A stretch of 64,000 bases of DNA from Apiotrichum sp. Y4204 (lineage: Eukaryota; Basidiomycota; Tremellomycetes; Trichosporonales; Trichosporonaceae), in NCBI GenBank assembly GCA_025531455.1, contig JAMYHL010000054.1, positions 124,001 to 188,000 on the forward strand, read 5' to 3'. Position numbers and translations under genes: made by a program. Of the stretch, positions 1-11,139 are shown one piece after another (the first letter of the stretch is position 1; each line of letters starts with the position of its first letter). The notes below the pieces were generated by a model that searched no databases, was not told the origin of the DNA, and saw nothing but the letters and a program-made list of their open reading frames with translations.

Positions 1-3000
1 CGCCAGCTCCGCCTGTAGGCTTGAGAAGCGGGGCAGGCGAGGGGGTCGACGCCGCGGCACCGAACGTGAAGCCGCCAGTAGGTGGTGCTGGCAGACCAGG
101 GAGGGCGAGAGCGGAGGTCGCCGACGACGTCGAGGCGGGCTTGCCGAAGCCGCCGAAGGTGAAGCCACCTGATGGCGGAGCTGGCGCGCCAGAGGGCTTG
201 CCTCCAAAGGAGAATCCGCCAGCTGGAGGGGTGGGAAGTGCCGCGGGCGGGGCAGAGGCTGCCGGTGCGGCGCCAGGACGGGGACTCTCGCATGCGACGC
301 ACTTGTCCACATCACTCGGAGTGACGCAGTCGCAAACGGGGCATGTCCACTTGTCTGTGGGGGTGCTCTGCTTCGGCAAGGAGAAGCCACCAGCAGATGG
401 AGTCGGAGCTGAGGTCTTGCCAAAGCTGAAGCCGCCAGTCGGAGGAGCAGGCAGTGCAGCAGGCGGGGCGGACGCCGCGAGTGCCGCGCCAGGACGAGGG
501 CTCTCGCAGGCGACGCACTTGTCGACAGTGTTGGGGGTAACACAGTCACACACATTGCACTTCCACTGGTCTGCCGGAGTGCTCGGCTTAGGCAAGGAGA
601 AGCCACCACTGGTCGGCGGGGTAGGGGCGGAGGCCTTACCAAAGGTGAAGCCGCCCGCTGGCGGAGCAGGGGGCGCGGCGGCAACCTTGGGTGCAAGAGC
701 CGCTCCAGGCCGCGGCGTCTCGCATACGGTACATTTGTCCTTCACCCAGTCGGGGCTGAACAGCTGACACATGTCGCACTTCCACTGGCCGGCCGGCGTG
801 GCCTGCTTGGGGAACGAGAAACCGCTGCCGGAAGCTGGGGTGGACGTCGAGGAGGCGGTGGGAGTGGCACCAAAGGTGAACCCACCGGATGGGGGCGCAG
901 GAGGGGCAGCAGGAGCCGCCTTCTTCTCCGGAGCGGCACCGGGCCTCGGAGTGTCGCATATGGTGCACTTGTCCTTCACCGAGTCGGGATTGGTCAACTG
1001 GCACATGTCGCACTTCCACTGGCCGGCGGGGACGGTCTGCTTCGGCAAGGAAAATCCACCAGAGGATGAGGTGGGCGCATCGGTCGAGCCGGAGGTGGCC
1101 TTCTTCTGCGCCTTGTCTGAAGATATGGTGGTCGCAGTTGTCGGCGACAGGAACGCAGAGGACAGGGACGACTCGCGCATGGTGAAGGTGAAAGTGGAGA
1201 CGGGCCGCGCACGAGCGGCCTCCTTGACTGCGTCAGAGGGCTCGGGAGAACCAGATGGGAGAGTGAAGGTGTAGAAGGGGAGTGCTGCTCGGTCGACATT
1301 GAGAGCCGAGTCTTTGGCGGAGAGGTAGATGGCGGACGGGTCGACGCGGCGCGTCGGACCGGAATGAGTGGGCGTGGGGGCAGGCGTGGGCAGGGCTGGA
1401 GGAGGGCCGAGAGCGATAGCGGGAGGGTTGTACTTAGGAGCAGAAGGAGGCTTCGCGGTGATCGCGGCAACAGCTGCGGACGGCTCTGGCACGGGTTGCT
1501 CCTTGGCCTGCTTGGGAGTGCTCTTGATCGTCGAAGACGAGAGAGATGGAAGGGGAAGAGGCTGGAAGGAAACAGGCTCCGGAAGCTTGGCCGGCTTCTC
1601 CACTGGCTTTGGCTGAGGCGGCGTCATGGTGGACGCCTTGAGCGAGTCACCGGGGTTCATGACTGGCTCCGGTGATGTGGACTGTGTTGTAGGAGTCTCG
1701 CGGCTCGACTTGTAGTTGCTGACCATCTCGAGTGTGCTCAGTTTGCGTGTGGACGTTCCCACACTCGCAAGCTTCTCAGCTGCGCCTCGTGACGCTGATG
1801 CACGGGTGGAGGAGGCAAGGCGGCTCGATGCAGATCGACGCAGGCTAGACTTCAGTGGAGTGACACGGCCGCTCGGTGCCGGAGAGAGGTTCTCGTAAGG
1901 ATTGATTACCAGGGAGGGCTTGGCGGTCTCCGGGCCGAGCGTCTCGTCGATAAGATCGCGAAGAACGTCGTCGCCGGCCTTCTTGGGTGACGGCTCTCGC
2001 ACCTCCGGCACCAGGGGCGACCGCGCAGAGACCTTCTGCTTGGCATTGAAGGCTGCTGCCACAGACGCCGCTGCCGCAACCTCAGGCGTGGGCGCTTCCT
2101 CAATCTCCATAGTGTCGTTGTCCGTCTTGCGCTTCTTAGAGTATTCAAGACTATCCAGTATCGGCTTGCGTACGGGCTTCGGGACTCGGCTCAAACGACG
2201 AGTGGACATGCCGGGGCCAAGATATGTGACCTTGCGCTGGCCAGGATGACGCGCGCCGAGGGGGGCAGAGCTGCCGAGAGAAAAGTCGGTACCGGGGGTG
2301 TGGACAGCATCTCCCGCCTTGGACGACAGAAGTTTGCTGGGAGTCGCGGCGCTCCAGCCGCCATAGCGAACGGGATTGCTCTGCCTGTCCACCATTGTCT
2401 CGGCACGAACGCTTTGTGCCAGTCCCTCCAGCACCTCGGCGTCTTCGGGACCGAACCGTACGCCCTTGTCCTCCATGAACTGCTTTAAAGCCAGTGTCGA
2501 GCCCGACGGCCGCACGTCGCGGGGAGGAGGAGGAAGGAGCTGCGGCTGAGACTTCGGTCTAAAGAAGGGCGACTCGAAGACCTCGTCCACCTCCACAACG
2601 GTGTCCCCGAGCCCGAGCGCACCCCAGTCCGAACGTTGCTTTCCGGTCAGCAATGAACAAGACATCGCACTTACGGACTGGGAGGCCCTCAGGCTTGCCC
2701 GGCCTGCCCGCCAGGTTGACGCGCGCGCCTCGAAGTCGACTCCCCCGCGTCCACCAGCTGCCGCGAGGGTAAAGACGTCCTCACCCCGCATAATCTCGGG
2801 CATCTGCCCGTTCCACTCCTCTTCGCTCCCCGACACAGACTTGTCTTCGTCGTTACGCCCAACAAGCGATTGGGCGAGGCTGCGCAGACCGGCGAGCGGG
2901 TTCCAGGACGAGGACTGTAGTTAGTACAGACATGCAGAGACTTGACAGATCCATAATATACGCACGCGCTTGAGCGACGAGCGGGCGTACGGCGTTGTGC

Positions 3001-3046
3001 CGAGACGCTCGGCGCGCAGATCCTTCCGAGAGGATGAGCGGTTCAT
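1..3046 (-). CDS. FG-nucleoporin with four RanBP2-type zinc fingers (Nup153-like), C-terminus off window
   Basis: Probable nuclear-basket type nucleoporin acting in nuclear transport. Exons 3046-2966 and 2914-<1 (minus); about 998 residues are visible and the frame is still open at base 1. A possible 36-nt in-frame intron lies near 2650-2686. The N-terminus is Ser/Arg/Lys-rich and the middle is Ser/Pro-rich and disordered. Near the left edge four zinc fingers with a W-x-C-x2-C...C-x2-C pattern followed by PRPGA occur at about 944-1024, 710-790, 495-570 and 275-355. They are separated by GGFSLPK, GGFSFG and GGFTFG repeats, the FG signature. Only the first finger keeps the usual Asn after the second Cys; the others have Ser or Thr there. 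RanBP2-type fingers in Nup153 and Nup358 bind Ran; whether these do is inference. Start chosen as the only ATG giving the open frame. Divergent from the DNA ligase gene. Confidence 0.85.
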
Positions 3047-3417
3047 GGGTGTCGAGCTAATGAGAACGAGCCTCTCGTTGCAATGGGATAGATGCTGTGG
3101 AGTGTTTTGGTTAGATGACGAGTGTTGCTGTTGTTGTTGTTGTCGTCGTCAAGGGTGTTCACAAAAAAAGGATGGTGTGTTCTGTGTGTGCGATGTTGGA
3201 GAGAGAGTGAGAGGTATCTTTTGGGATGAGTGATTGATGGGCGCGCAGGTGCAAAAGGGATGGCTTCACACACACAAGGACCAAATGCGGAAATTCAAAC
3301 CAGCGAGTGAACACGCGAGATCCACGCCTAATTAGCTAATTACCTAAAAAAAGCGGGATCTTGCAGATGAGGTCACCTCGACTGGACCAAGACCACGCGC
3401 TGTGGAGAACAGCCAAG

Positions 3418-3423
3418 ACGCGT
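3418..3423. promoter_or_regulatory. MCB-like box ACGCGT
   Basis: Perfect palindromic ACGCGT 113 bases before the ligase ATG. MCB boxes bind the MBF factor and drive G1/S expression of replication genes, including the ligase gene CDC9, in budding yeast. Function here is inferred from position and target. Confidence 0.55.
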
Positions 3424-3443
3424 CTCCAAATAAAAGACGAGGA

Positions 3444-3449
3444 ACGCGT
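3444..3449. promoter_or_regulatory. MCB-like box ACGCGT
   Basis: Second perfect ACGCGT, 26 bases from the first and 87 bases before the ligase ATG. Close pairing is typical of functional MCB clusters. Confidence 0.55.
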
Positions 3450-3535
3450 CCCTCGTTCGCCACAGATATTCCCCGGGGCCAATATCCATCTCCCCTCTGT
3501 GACATCAACATTCACCTCGCATCAATATTGCCGCC

Positions 3536-6233
3536 ATGTCCGGTGAGTAACACGCATAGAGATTAAGCTTACATGGAAGACACTGAGAGCCCCGTCAAAC
3601 TTGTCAAGAAGAAGATGAAGCGCGTCATTGAATCGGACGAGGACGAGGTGGAGGCCCCGCCGAAGGGTGAGATAATGGGCCCGAAGATTATCTAACTCCA
3701 GCTCCGACCGCGTCGCCGCCGCAGAAGAAGGCAAAGGTGGACAAGCCTGTTGCCTCAATCTTTAAGAAGAAGGAGGCAACGCCTATCGAGACGAAGAAGT
3801 CGCCCCCAGTTACCAGCCCCAAGAAGGAGGCCAAGCCTGCAAAGCCGCCGTCGACCGACAAGCCCAAGACCGCCTCAACCTCCAACGGCAAACCTCTCGC
3901 GTCGATTTTTATGAAGCCTGCACCAAAGGCAAAGAAGGAGGACGACGATGACGCCGAGCACGTTCCGAAAGACGAGGAGGGCGAGGACGAGATCAGCGAT
4001 GAGGAGCTTGAGGCCCAAGAGGAGAAGGCTGCTGTGACCCTGGCGTCGATATTCACCAAGAAGAACTTCAAGAGTGTCCCGGTTGCTGACAAGGGATGGA
4101 AAGAGGGCGAGCCGTGAGCTCCACACAATGGGCAGTCAGCTGACACAACAGGGTTCCCTACGCCGCTCTTGTTTCTACATTCGAGAAGATTGAGGCCACT
4201 ACAAAGCGCCTGGAGATCCTCCAAATCCTCACCCAGTTTCTTCTTGTCGTTGCTAAGCGGGACACTGCCACAGACGCAAAGAACTCCAACCTCCTCAAGG
4301 TTGTCTACCTCTGTATCAATAGGGTGAGCTTGTCCACGTTGACCTCAGCTTACATCCAGTTGTGCCCAGACTACGAGGGAACGGAGCTTGGTATCGGCGA
4401 GTCGCTCCTTGTGAAGGCGATCGCGGAGAGCACAGGTCGTAATGCTACCAAGATCAAGGAGGACCTGCGGAAGGAGGGCGACCTGGGCAAGGTGGCAATG
4501 GTGAGGGTCACGACACACTCTCCCCGCTTCCGCGCTGATGGCAGAATTCGCGTAACACCCAGCCGACAATGTTCAAGCCCAAGCCCCTTACTGTCCCGTA
4601 CGTGTTCCAAAACCTGACAGACATTGCCAAGACCTCGGGCAACTCGTCTCAGACCCGCAAAGTCGGTATCATCAAGAAGCTGCTGTCGGCATGTCAGGGA
4701 ACCGAGGCCAAGTTTATCATTCGGTCATTGGAAGGAAAGCTGCGTATCGGTCTTGCAGACAAGACACTGGTGATTGCGCTTGCGCATGCTATGGTGCTGA
4801 AGGAGATTGGAGACAAGCGTATCTCCTCCGAAGCCCTTACAGAAAAGCTTGAACGTGGTGCCGATATCGTCAAGGCAGTGTACAGGTGTGTTCACTTTTC
4901 TGTTCTCCACTAAATGCAGTGAACTGCCCACCTACGATATCATCGTGCCGGCGCTGATGGAGGGCGGAGTCGAGCACCTCCGTGCTAACTGCAAGCTCAC
5001 GCCTGGTGTCCCGCTGAAGCCTATGCTGGCCAAACCGACAAAGGCAATTGGCGAGGTGCTGGACCGCTTTGAGGGGAAACAGTTTACTTGCGAGTACAAG
5101 TATGACGGCGAACGAGCGCAGGTGCACCTGCTTGCGGACGGCAGCATTGCTGTGTTCTCAAGAAACTCGGAGAACATGAGCGCAAAATACCCCGATCTGA
5201 TGGAACAGATTCCAAGGGTGAGTTGAGCTGTTACGAGGGAATCAACTCACATGGCAGTGCATCAAAGAAGGCGTGAAATCGTTTGTCATCGACTGCGAGG
5301 CTGTTGCATTCGATCTCGAGACACAGAAGCTGCTTCCCTTCCAGGACCTTTCACGGCGAAAGCGCAAGGACGTTCGGACAGAGGACATTACCGTTCGCGT
5401 GCACCTCTTCGCCTTCGACCTGTTGTACCTCAACGGGGAGAGTATGCTACAGCTGGAGCTGCGCGAGCGCCGCGAGATTCTGCAAGCCAACTTCCACACC
5501 GTTGAAAATGAGTTCGCATTCGCGAAAGCCTCAGACGGCACGTCGTCCGAGGAGATCCAGACATTCCTGGAGGAGAGCGTCAAGGACGGCTGTGAGGGCC
5601 TGATGGTCAAGATGCTCACGACAACGGCGTCGACATACGAGCCCTCGCGCCGGAGTATCAACTGGCTCAAGCTTAAGAAGGACTATCTCTCGGGTGTGGG
5701 CGACTCGCTTGACCTGGTGGTCGTCGGCGCCTTCTACGGCAAGGGCAAGCGGACAAACATGTACGGCGCGTTCCTGCTCGCGTGCTACGATGAGGACTCG
5801 GAGAACTACCAGACCATCTGCAAGATTGGCACGGGGTTCAGCGAGGAGCAGCTCAAGCAGTTTTACGACGAGCTGCATCCCCTCGAGGTCCAGACCGCGC
5901 GCGGCGATATCGAGGTCGGCGGCGCAAAGGCCGATGTATGGTTCGAGCCCAAGGTCGTCTGGGAAGTCCTCACTGCCGACCTCTCTCTCTCCCCGATCTA
6001 CACCGCAGCACATGGCCTGGTGAGTCGATCTGCCAGTTTTATTGTACATAATCCACTAACTGGTACAGGTCGAGCAGCGTGGTATCTCGCTCCGCTTCCC
6101 GCGTTTTATCAAGGTTCGCGACGACAAGAGTGCAGACGAGGCAACCACCGCGGAGCAGGTCGCAGATTTCTACAAGCGGCAGGCGACGGCGGCTGGCAAG
6201 TCGCGTGGCGGCGACACAGACGACTTTTGGTAG
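3536..6233 (+). CDS. CDC9: ATP-dependent DNA ligase I
   Basis: Seals nicks between Okazaki fragments and in repair. Nine exons: 3536-3542, 3580-3666, 3702-4113, 4152-4323, 4360-4500, 4545-4885, 4920-5217, 5258-6019, 6069-6233, giving 794 residues, a normal length for the family. The first exon is only 7 nt (ATG TCC G). The N-terminus is disordered, Lys/Glu-rich, and carries the motif [VL]ASIF three times. The DNA-binding domain starts at VPYAAL. The nucleotidyltransferase active site EYKYDGER places the adenylated lysine at about residue 447. The OB-fold region follows and the protein ends in DTDDFW. The paired MCB boxes upstream suggest G1/S transcription. Convergent with the SYG1-like gene, 243 bases apart. 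Assignment is firm; splice sites are by reading. Confidence 0.96.
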
Positions 6234-6476
6234 TGTCGTGTCGATGTTTGTGAGCAGCTGGTGTGGTGTGGTTTGTTGTGTGGGCTTTGCGACGGACTGT
6301 ACTACAGGAATATATGCATGCAATGATCCGATCCAATTAATTCTACTGATGATACAAGATGGATAAACGTATGACTAGGCAATGTACTGTAGGCAAATGC
6401 GCACAATGTTCACAGATTGTACTGCGACATGTCTGACCTCTGTAGCTTTGACAGGAGCACCTCAGAGCAGTTCCTT

Positions 6477-9400
6477 CTACGCAGCGCTCTCGCCACTGGT
6501 GCTGCGGGCCGTCGTGTCTCCAGGACGGCGGGCCTCGTACTCGCGCTGGGCGGCGTGTCCACGCGGGCCGACGTTGAGAGCATCGGGTCCGCGGCCGGCA
6601 CTGTCCTTGCCGACGAGGGCCAGGCTTATCTTGTGCAGTTTGGCGGCGAGGCTCATGTCGGCCAGGCGGCCCTTGCGCATGCCCTTGGGATCCTCGTCGG
6701 GGTCGACCTCGTTCTCGAGGCGGCGGTACGGCAGCGGAATCTCGCGCGTGACGCGGTACGCGTCGGCGTTACCGAGATGTTCGGTCTCGACACGGAAAAA
6801 GTTCCACTGCCAGCGGCGGAGCATCTCGCACATGGCGAAAATCCACGAACGCATATGCGTGTGCTGCAGGCGCTTGGGGAGGTACCAGACCCAGATGAAG
6901 CGGATGAATGCGTTGGTCACCATCGCAAAGTAGTAGACTGCCTTGTGACTGTAGCCCAGGTCCGGACGAAGAAGCTTGCAGTGCGGGCGGAGGAGCGACC
7001 AGTCGACAACAAAGTCCTGATTGTCAGTTCACATTCAAGGGGGAATACTCACCCATGCCGTCGTGTAGATGCTGGCCAGTGAGGCAAAGACGAGCCAACA
7101 CACAAAGCTAGGGTGTCCGTGAGGGCTACCGTGGCTGCGCCAGTACACGAACATACAGGCGCTCATAATGGACGAGCAGTACTTGCCAGCGTTGATCAAG
7201 TGGATTACAAGGTTTGAGTCCTTGTAACGCTTGAGACACTGTATGAGACGTGCGAGTGGCGGGAGAGAGGCCAGAAGTGCGTACGGCCACGTCCGCCCCG
7301 AGGGGCACACCGCGTACACATCGTCCGGCCACCTGTTGCTGTAGGTGCACGACAGGAAGAAAATGTTCTGGATACTGAAAACGAGGGAATTGAGCTCGTC
7401 GGCGATGAAGAAAGCAATGAACTCGACTCGAGAGTAGCCTGGAGTGCACACGCGGAAAAGCACGTGGAGGAACCAGTATCTTGAACGACGCCGTAAAATG
7501 GGTAGGGGGTTGAGGAAGAACGCCGCCACAAACACGAGCCAGCCAGCGGGCCAGGTCGTCGGCGCAACGGTGTTTGCCGAGACACGGTAAAACGAGAAGA
7601 AGAAGCAATAAGAGAGAGTGCAGAACAGAAAAGCCGGAATCTCAAAATAGGAGCGATAGTCGAGTGACGGCCGCTCGAGTTCCATAACAAACTGCACCAG
7701 TCAGCACAACGGAAATCACGGAAATCATCACAACTCACCTCGTAGTTGATGCGTGCCTCCACCCAGGCGATGAGGTTTAGCTCAAACAGCATGGCGAATA
7801 GGACGGGCATGTACAGGGCGGCATACACCTGCAGGAGCGCAGAGAAGGCCGGAATGGCCTCACGTGTTTCCGGATCAAATGACTTGATGATAGCAAGAAT
7901 CGCGGCGGGAATGCCAATACCGAATAGAATTCCCGATCGGAATACCGACCAGTAATGGGTAAGAGGCAGGTCCTGCTGACGGAGCTTCATGCGCGCACGT
8001 TTGCTGTTGCCGTACTCAAAGTGCTGCGTAAACAAGTCCTCGCACTGTTTGATGAGCGTGTCAATCGTCTCGCCGCGGGAGAAGGAGCACGGGGCAATCC
8101 GGTCCTCGGTGTACAGCTCGAGACACTGGATGTGCGTGGCCTTCTCAAACTTCTTTAAGGCCTTGCGGAAGCCAGTGAGGTTCAGAATGCGGTAATTCTT
8201 GATCAGCTCCAAATGGCGGTAAAACTCGAGCATCGCTAGACGCAAGTCCTTCTTCGACTTCTGGTACCGGTCGGGATCATACTGCCTCGCGAGACGCGCC
8301 TTGTCGTCCGCTGTGAGCTTTGCGTCTCCGTAGACCGAGCCGCGACGGCTTGCGCTGCTGCTGCCGCCGTTGGCTCCAGTGGGCGTGCCAGCACGCGACA
8401 CGTGATGGTCCTCGTCAGCTGTAGCGGTAAACGGATTGCGGAGGTGGACGGCAACAGCCCTCATAACGGGTTTCTGCGCACCGACGGGGAGTATGCGCCC
8501 CATCGCCGCCTCCCATTCGGGCATTCCCTCGGGGAACGTTTCGTGGAAGACACGTCGGTGCTCAGCGAGTACGCGCAGCTGGTCTTGCAGCTGGTGGCCA
8601 CGGCGTATGGCTTCCGCCTCGCGTGCCTGGTAAAACGTTTCCACCTTGTCGAGCTCACGGTCGAGAAGATCAAAGAACGCGCGCTCGTCAGGCTGCAGTG
8701 TGTCATACAACTCCTCAAACGTTCGCGCCGTGCGAGGCTGCAGCCGAGGCGATGGCAACCTCAGCGACCCTGGCGGTTAGTCAATTTCAGAAAAATATTG
8801 GTTGGAATACTGTAACACTCACGGAGACTCCTCGAACCACTGGGGGCATCCGCCATGCCGCTGGGTGACAAGCCGGCAGTGGCCTGGACGCGCGACGAGA
8901 TGAGCGAGCGCAGCGGCGAGAAGCCCTTGGGCGACTTCCCGATGCGCGGTGATCGTGTACCCGAGATCATCGGCGACTTTGCTTCTTCGTTCGAGGTCTT
9001 GGCCGTTTCCACCGGCACAGACAAGTGTGTCTCGTCGCTAGGGGAGGTGGGCTCTGGCTCCACAACGGGTGAGAACTCGACCTGGCGCTCCTCCCGCTTC
9101 TGTTTGATCTTCGAAACGAGCTTGCGGGCCATCCGCTCCCGATTCAGATCCGCGGGGGAATCCTCCTCGGTAGGAGGCTCCACCTCCGTCGAGCCGACAT
9201 CCTTCGCTGCTTCCGACTGATCAAGAGTTGGATCCCCGAGGTCCAGTGGTGGCGGGTTGCGCGCGTGATGGTGGTGGTGTTCGCCACGCTCGTAAGAGAA
9301 ACCCGCGCCAAAGGACGGGCCACTATCGGCCAGGCGCGGACTGGTGCCCATTGCACCATAACCAGGTGATCGATTGGGCGACCGCTGTCGTCAGTGGACG

Positions 9401-10098
9401 CATACACACATGGCACATACTAGACTCTTGGACTGCGGTTTAGGAACCGACAGATTGGCACCCGACGATGTCCCACCGCCCACAAGTGGGGAGGAAGCCT
9501 GGGGGGTGGGCTCTGCTGGACTCGCACCAGTGGGAGAGGCATGCTGGGTACTGGTGTGCTGACTCTGGGCAGCAGAGGCGGTCGTGCCCGTGGTGCGAAG
9601 AGCCGGAGAAAACGAGGATAGGTCGAGGATGCGCCGCGGCTTGGCCGGGCCGTGGTCATCATCGCCACTTGACGAGTTGCCCGAGTGATATCCCTCCTCG
9701 TCACCCTGTTCCGCGCGGCTGACAGGATCAGGCGTCTGCTGCAGGCGCGCGGCGACGCGCTTTATTGCCTTCTTGCACGCGCGGTAGTCAATGTACGCGC
9801 GTTTCCATTCCGGCGTTGCATTGTCGATAAGGTAGCTGGCGTTAGATAAGGGCGAGATCGGAGAGCGACGTCCGCATCACGGGGCAGATGTAGGAACGTG
9901 AAGGAGGGTGCAAGGAACGGCTTGTGAAGATAAACATGCTCCGACGTTGCTGCTGGCTGGCTCCTCAGCGTGCACGGCACTCGCCACCTCCCCTTGCTCT
10001 TCAGCTGTATGCCGAAGTACTGCGGCTCTGTCCGCATCCGTCCGGCTCTGTCCGCATCCGTTGGGGCCGCGGCCCAAGACTCACCTTCCGAACTTCAT
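6477..10098 (-). CDS. SYG1: SPX-EXS domain phosphate exporter / Syg1-XPR1 family
   Basis: Six exons (minus): 10098-10085, 9835-9421, 9384-8823, 8769-7739, 7691-7053, 7016-6477; 1066 residues. The first exon is 14 nt and encodes MKFGS; joining it to exon 2 rebuilds the classic SPX start MKFGSYLIDNATPEWKRAY. A Ser/Pro-rich insert follows (about residues 60-330), then the rest of SPX with the lysine-rich helix GFRKALKKFEKATH, where inositol pyrophosphates bind in known SPX domains. The C-terminal half has several membrane helices and the EXS region (for example NRWPDDVYAVCP and the FRWVWY-like IRFIWVWYLPKR). XPR1 proteins export phosphate; yeast Syg1 is the closest named relative. Intron 1 is long (249 nt) and contains a 20-bp tandem duplication. 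Confidence 0.93.
10022..10061. repeat. 20-bp tandem duplication inside SYG1 intron 1
   Basis: The 19-mer CGGCTCTGTCCGCATCCGT occurs at 10023-10041 and again at 10043-10061, a 20-base period. It sits in the long first intron of the SYG1-like gene. Confidence 0.9.
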
Positions 10099-11139
10099 CG
10101 GCGACGCGTGACGGTGGTATCAGTCTCGCAGGATATGATGATGAAAATGATGTGGGTGGTGTCAGAGTCGGGAGAGGAGAGAAGCCCACGGAGGGCAGTG
10201 TGCCGGCTATAAATGCTGAAAAGTGTCCCGCGTATTGGTTGATGGATAATGTTGCAATGTTGAAGAGCTGTGAATAGACTTTTCTGGGCTGGATGTCGGT
10301 TAGAGCGGATGGCTGTCGAGTGAGTGGTCCAGTGCGCGGGGAGCGATCGACATCCGGCGTCAGCCAGCCCACAGCCAGCCCGCGCCATCGTCAGCCAGCC
10401 AGTCAGTGCTTTGTGTGGCGCACGTTCCTGAGTCACAGCTACTGCTACAAGCATCATTATTGCGCGCAATGGGCAATGGGCAAATGAAGTGCTCGCGTGC
10501 ATCGATCTGGAAGGCGATACGCAGCATGCTTCTGTCGATCACGTTTATGCATGGCTTTGTCGATCAGCGACACACAGCTCTAGAAGACGGATTTCAGAAG
10601 ACGGATTTCAGAAGGTGAGAAAAGTTTTGCCACCTAGAGACCCACAAACAAACCAAAACCTTGCCGCTACTCTCGGGTCAGTCCGATACCACGCGGGGTG
10701 ACGCAGGTGACGCGGTGCGCGCGGTGTACTGTTTACTAGTGTCGGACGCTGGTGTCACTTGCTCCCCTGCAGCAGGCGTCATTGTCAACGTCAACAGGAA
10801 TGTTTCTGGTGTGGAGGGGGATCGAGGACTAATGAATACGCGCTGCGCATACCGTGTGGAGCGACTCGCGGGCCGTAGCGCGAGATGGTGCATCACTTGA
10901 CTACCGTAAGGGGACGCATCAACTTGCTACAATGCAATCATCAGCCCGGGGTCATCCTCAGCATTGCAGAGTGACACATATGGGTACATTTTGGTCTATG
11001 GTCTACAGTAATGTGCAGGCTACTAAAGATGAGCGCAGACGGCGGAGAAATGGAGCCGGCAGCGTCGATTAGAACCTGCTCTGACTTTGGTCCAGGGCCC
11101 ATCGGCTGCTAATCCCGCCCGTGCTTGCCTCGCTCGCAA
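10099..11139. other. Intergenic, upstream of SYG1 / downstream of dioxygenase
   Basis: 1041 bases with no convincing coding frame. Contents: two CACGTT hexamers (10421-10426 and 10540-10545), a half-match to the Pho4-type site, and a 14-bp tandem repeat at about 10582-10613. The side next to 10098 should hold the SYG1 promoter. Confidence 0.5.
10582..10613. repeat. 14-bp tandem duplication (AGAAGACGGATTTC)
   Basis: Two exact copies of AGAAGACGGATTTC back to back in the intergenic region, followed by a partial third copy. Probably replication slippage; no function is visible. Confidence 0.85.

Larger units (their letters stand above)
3047..3535. promoter_or_regulatory. Divergent promoter, nucleoporin / DNA ligase
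   Basis: 489 bases between two divergent starts. It holds a GTT-rich run at about 3125-3150 (CAA repeats in the nucleoporin leader), an AT-rich patch near 3328-3352 and two perfect ACGCGT boxes listed separately. No gene is visible here. Confidence 0.6.
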
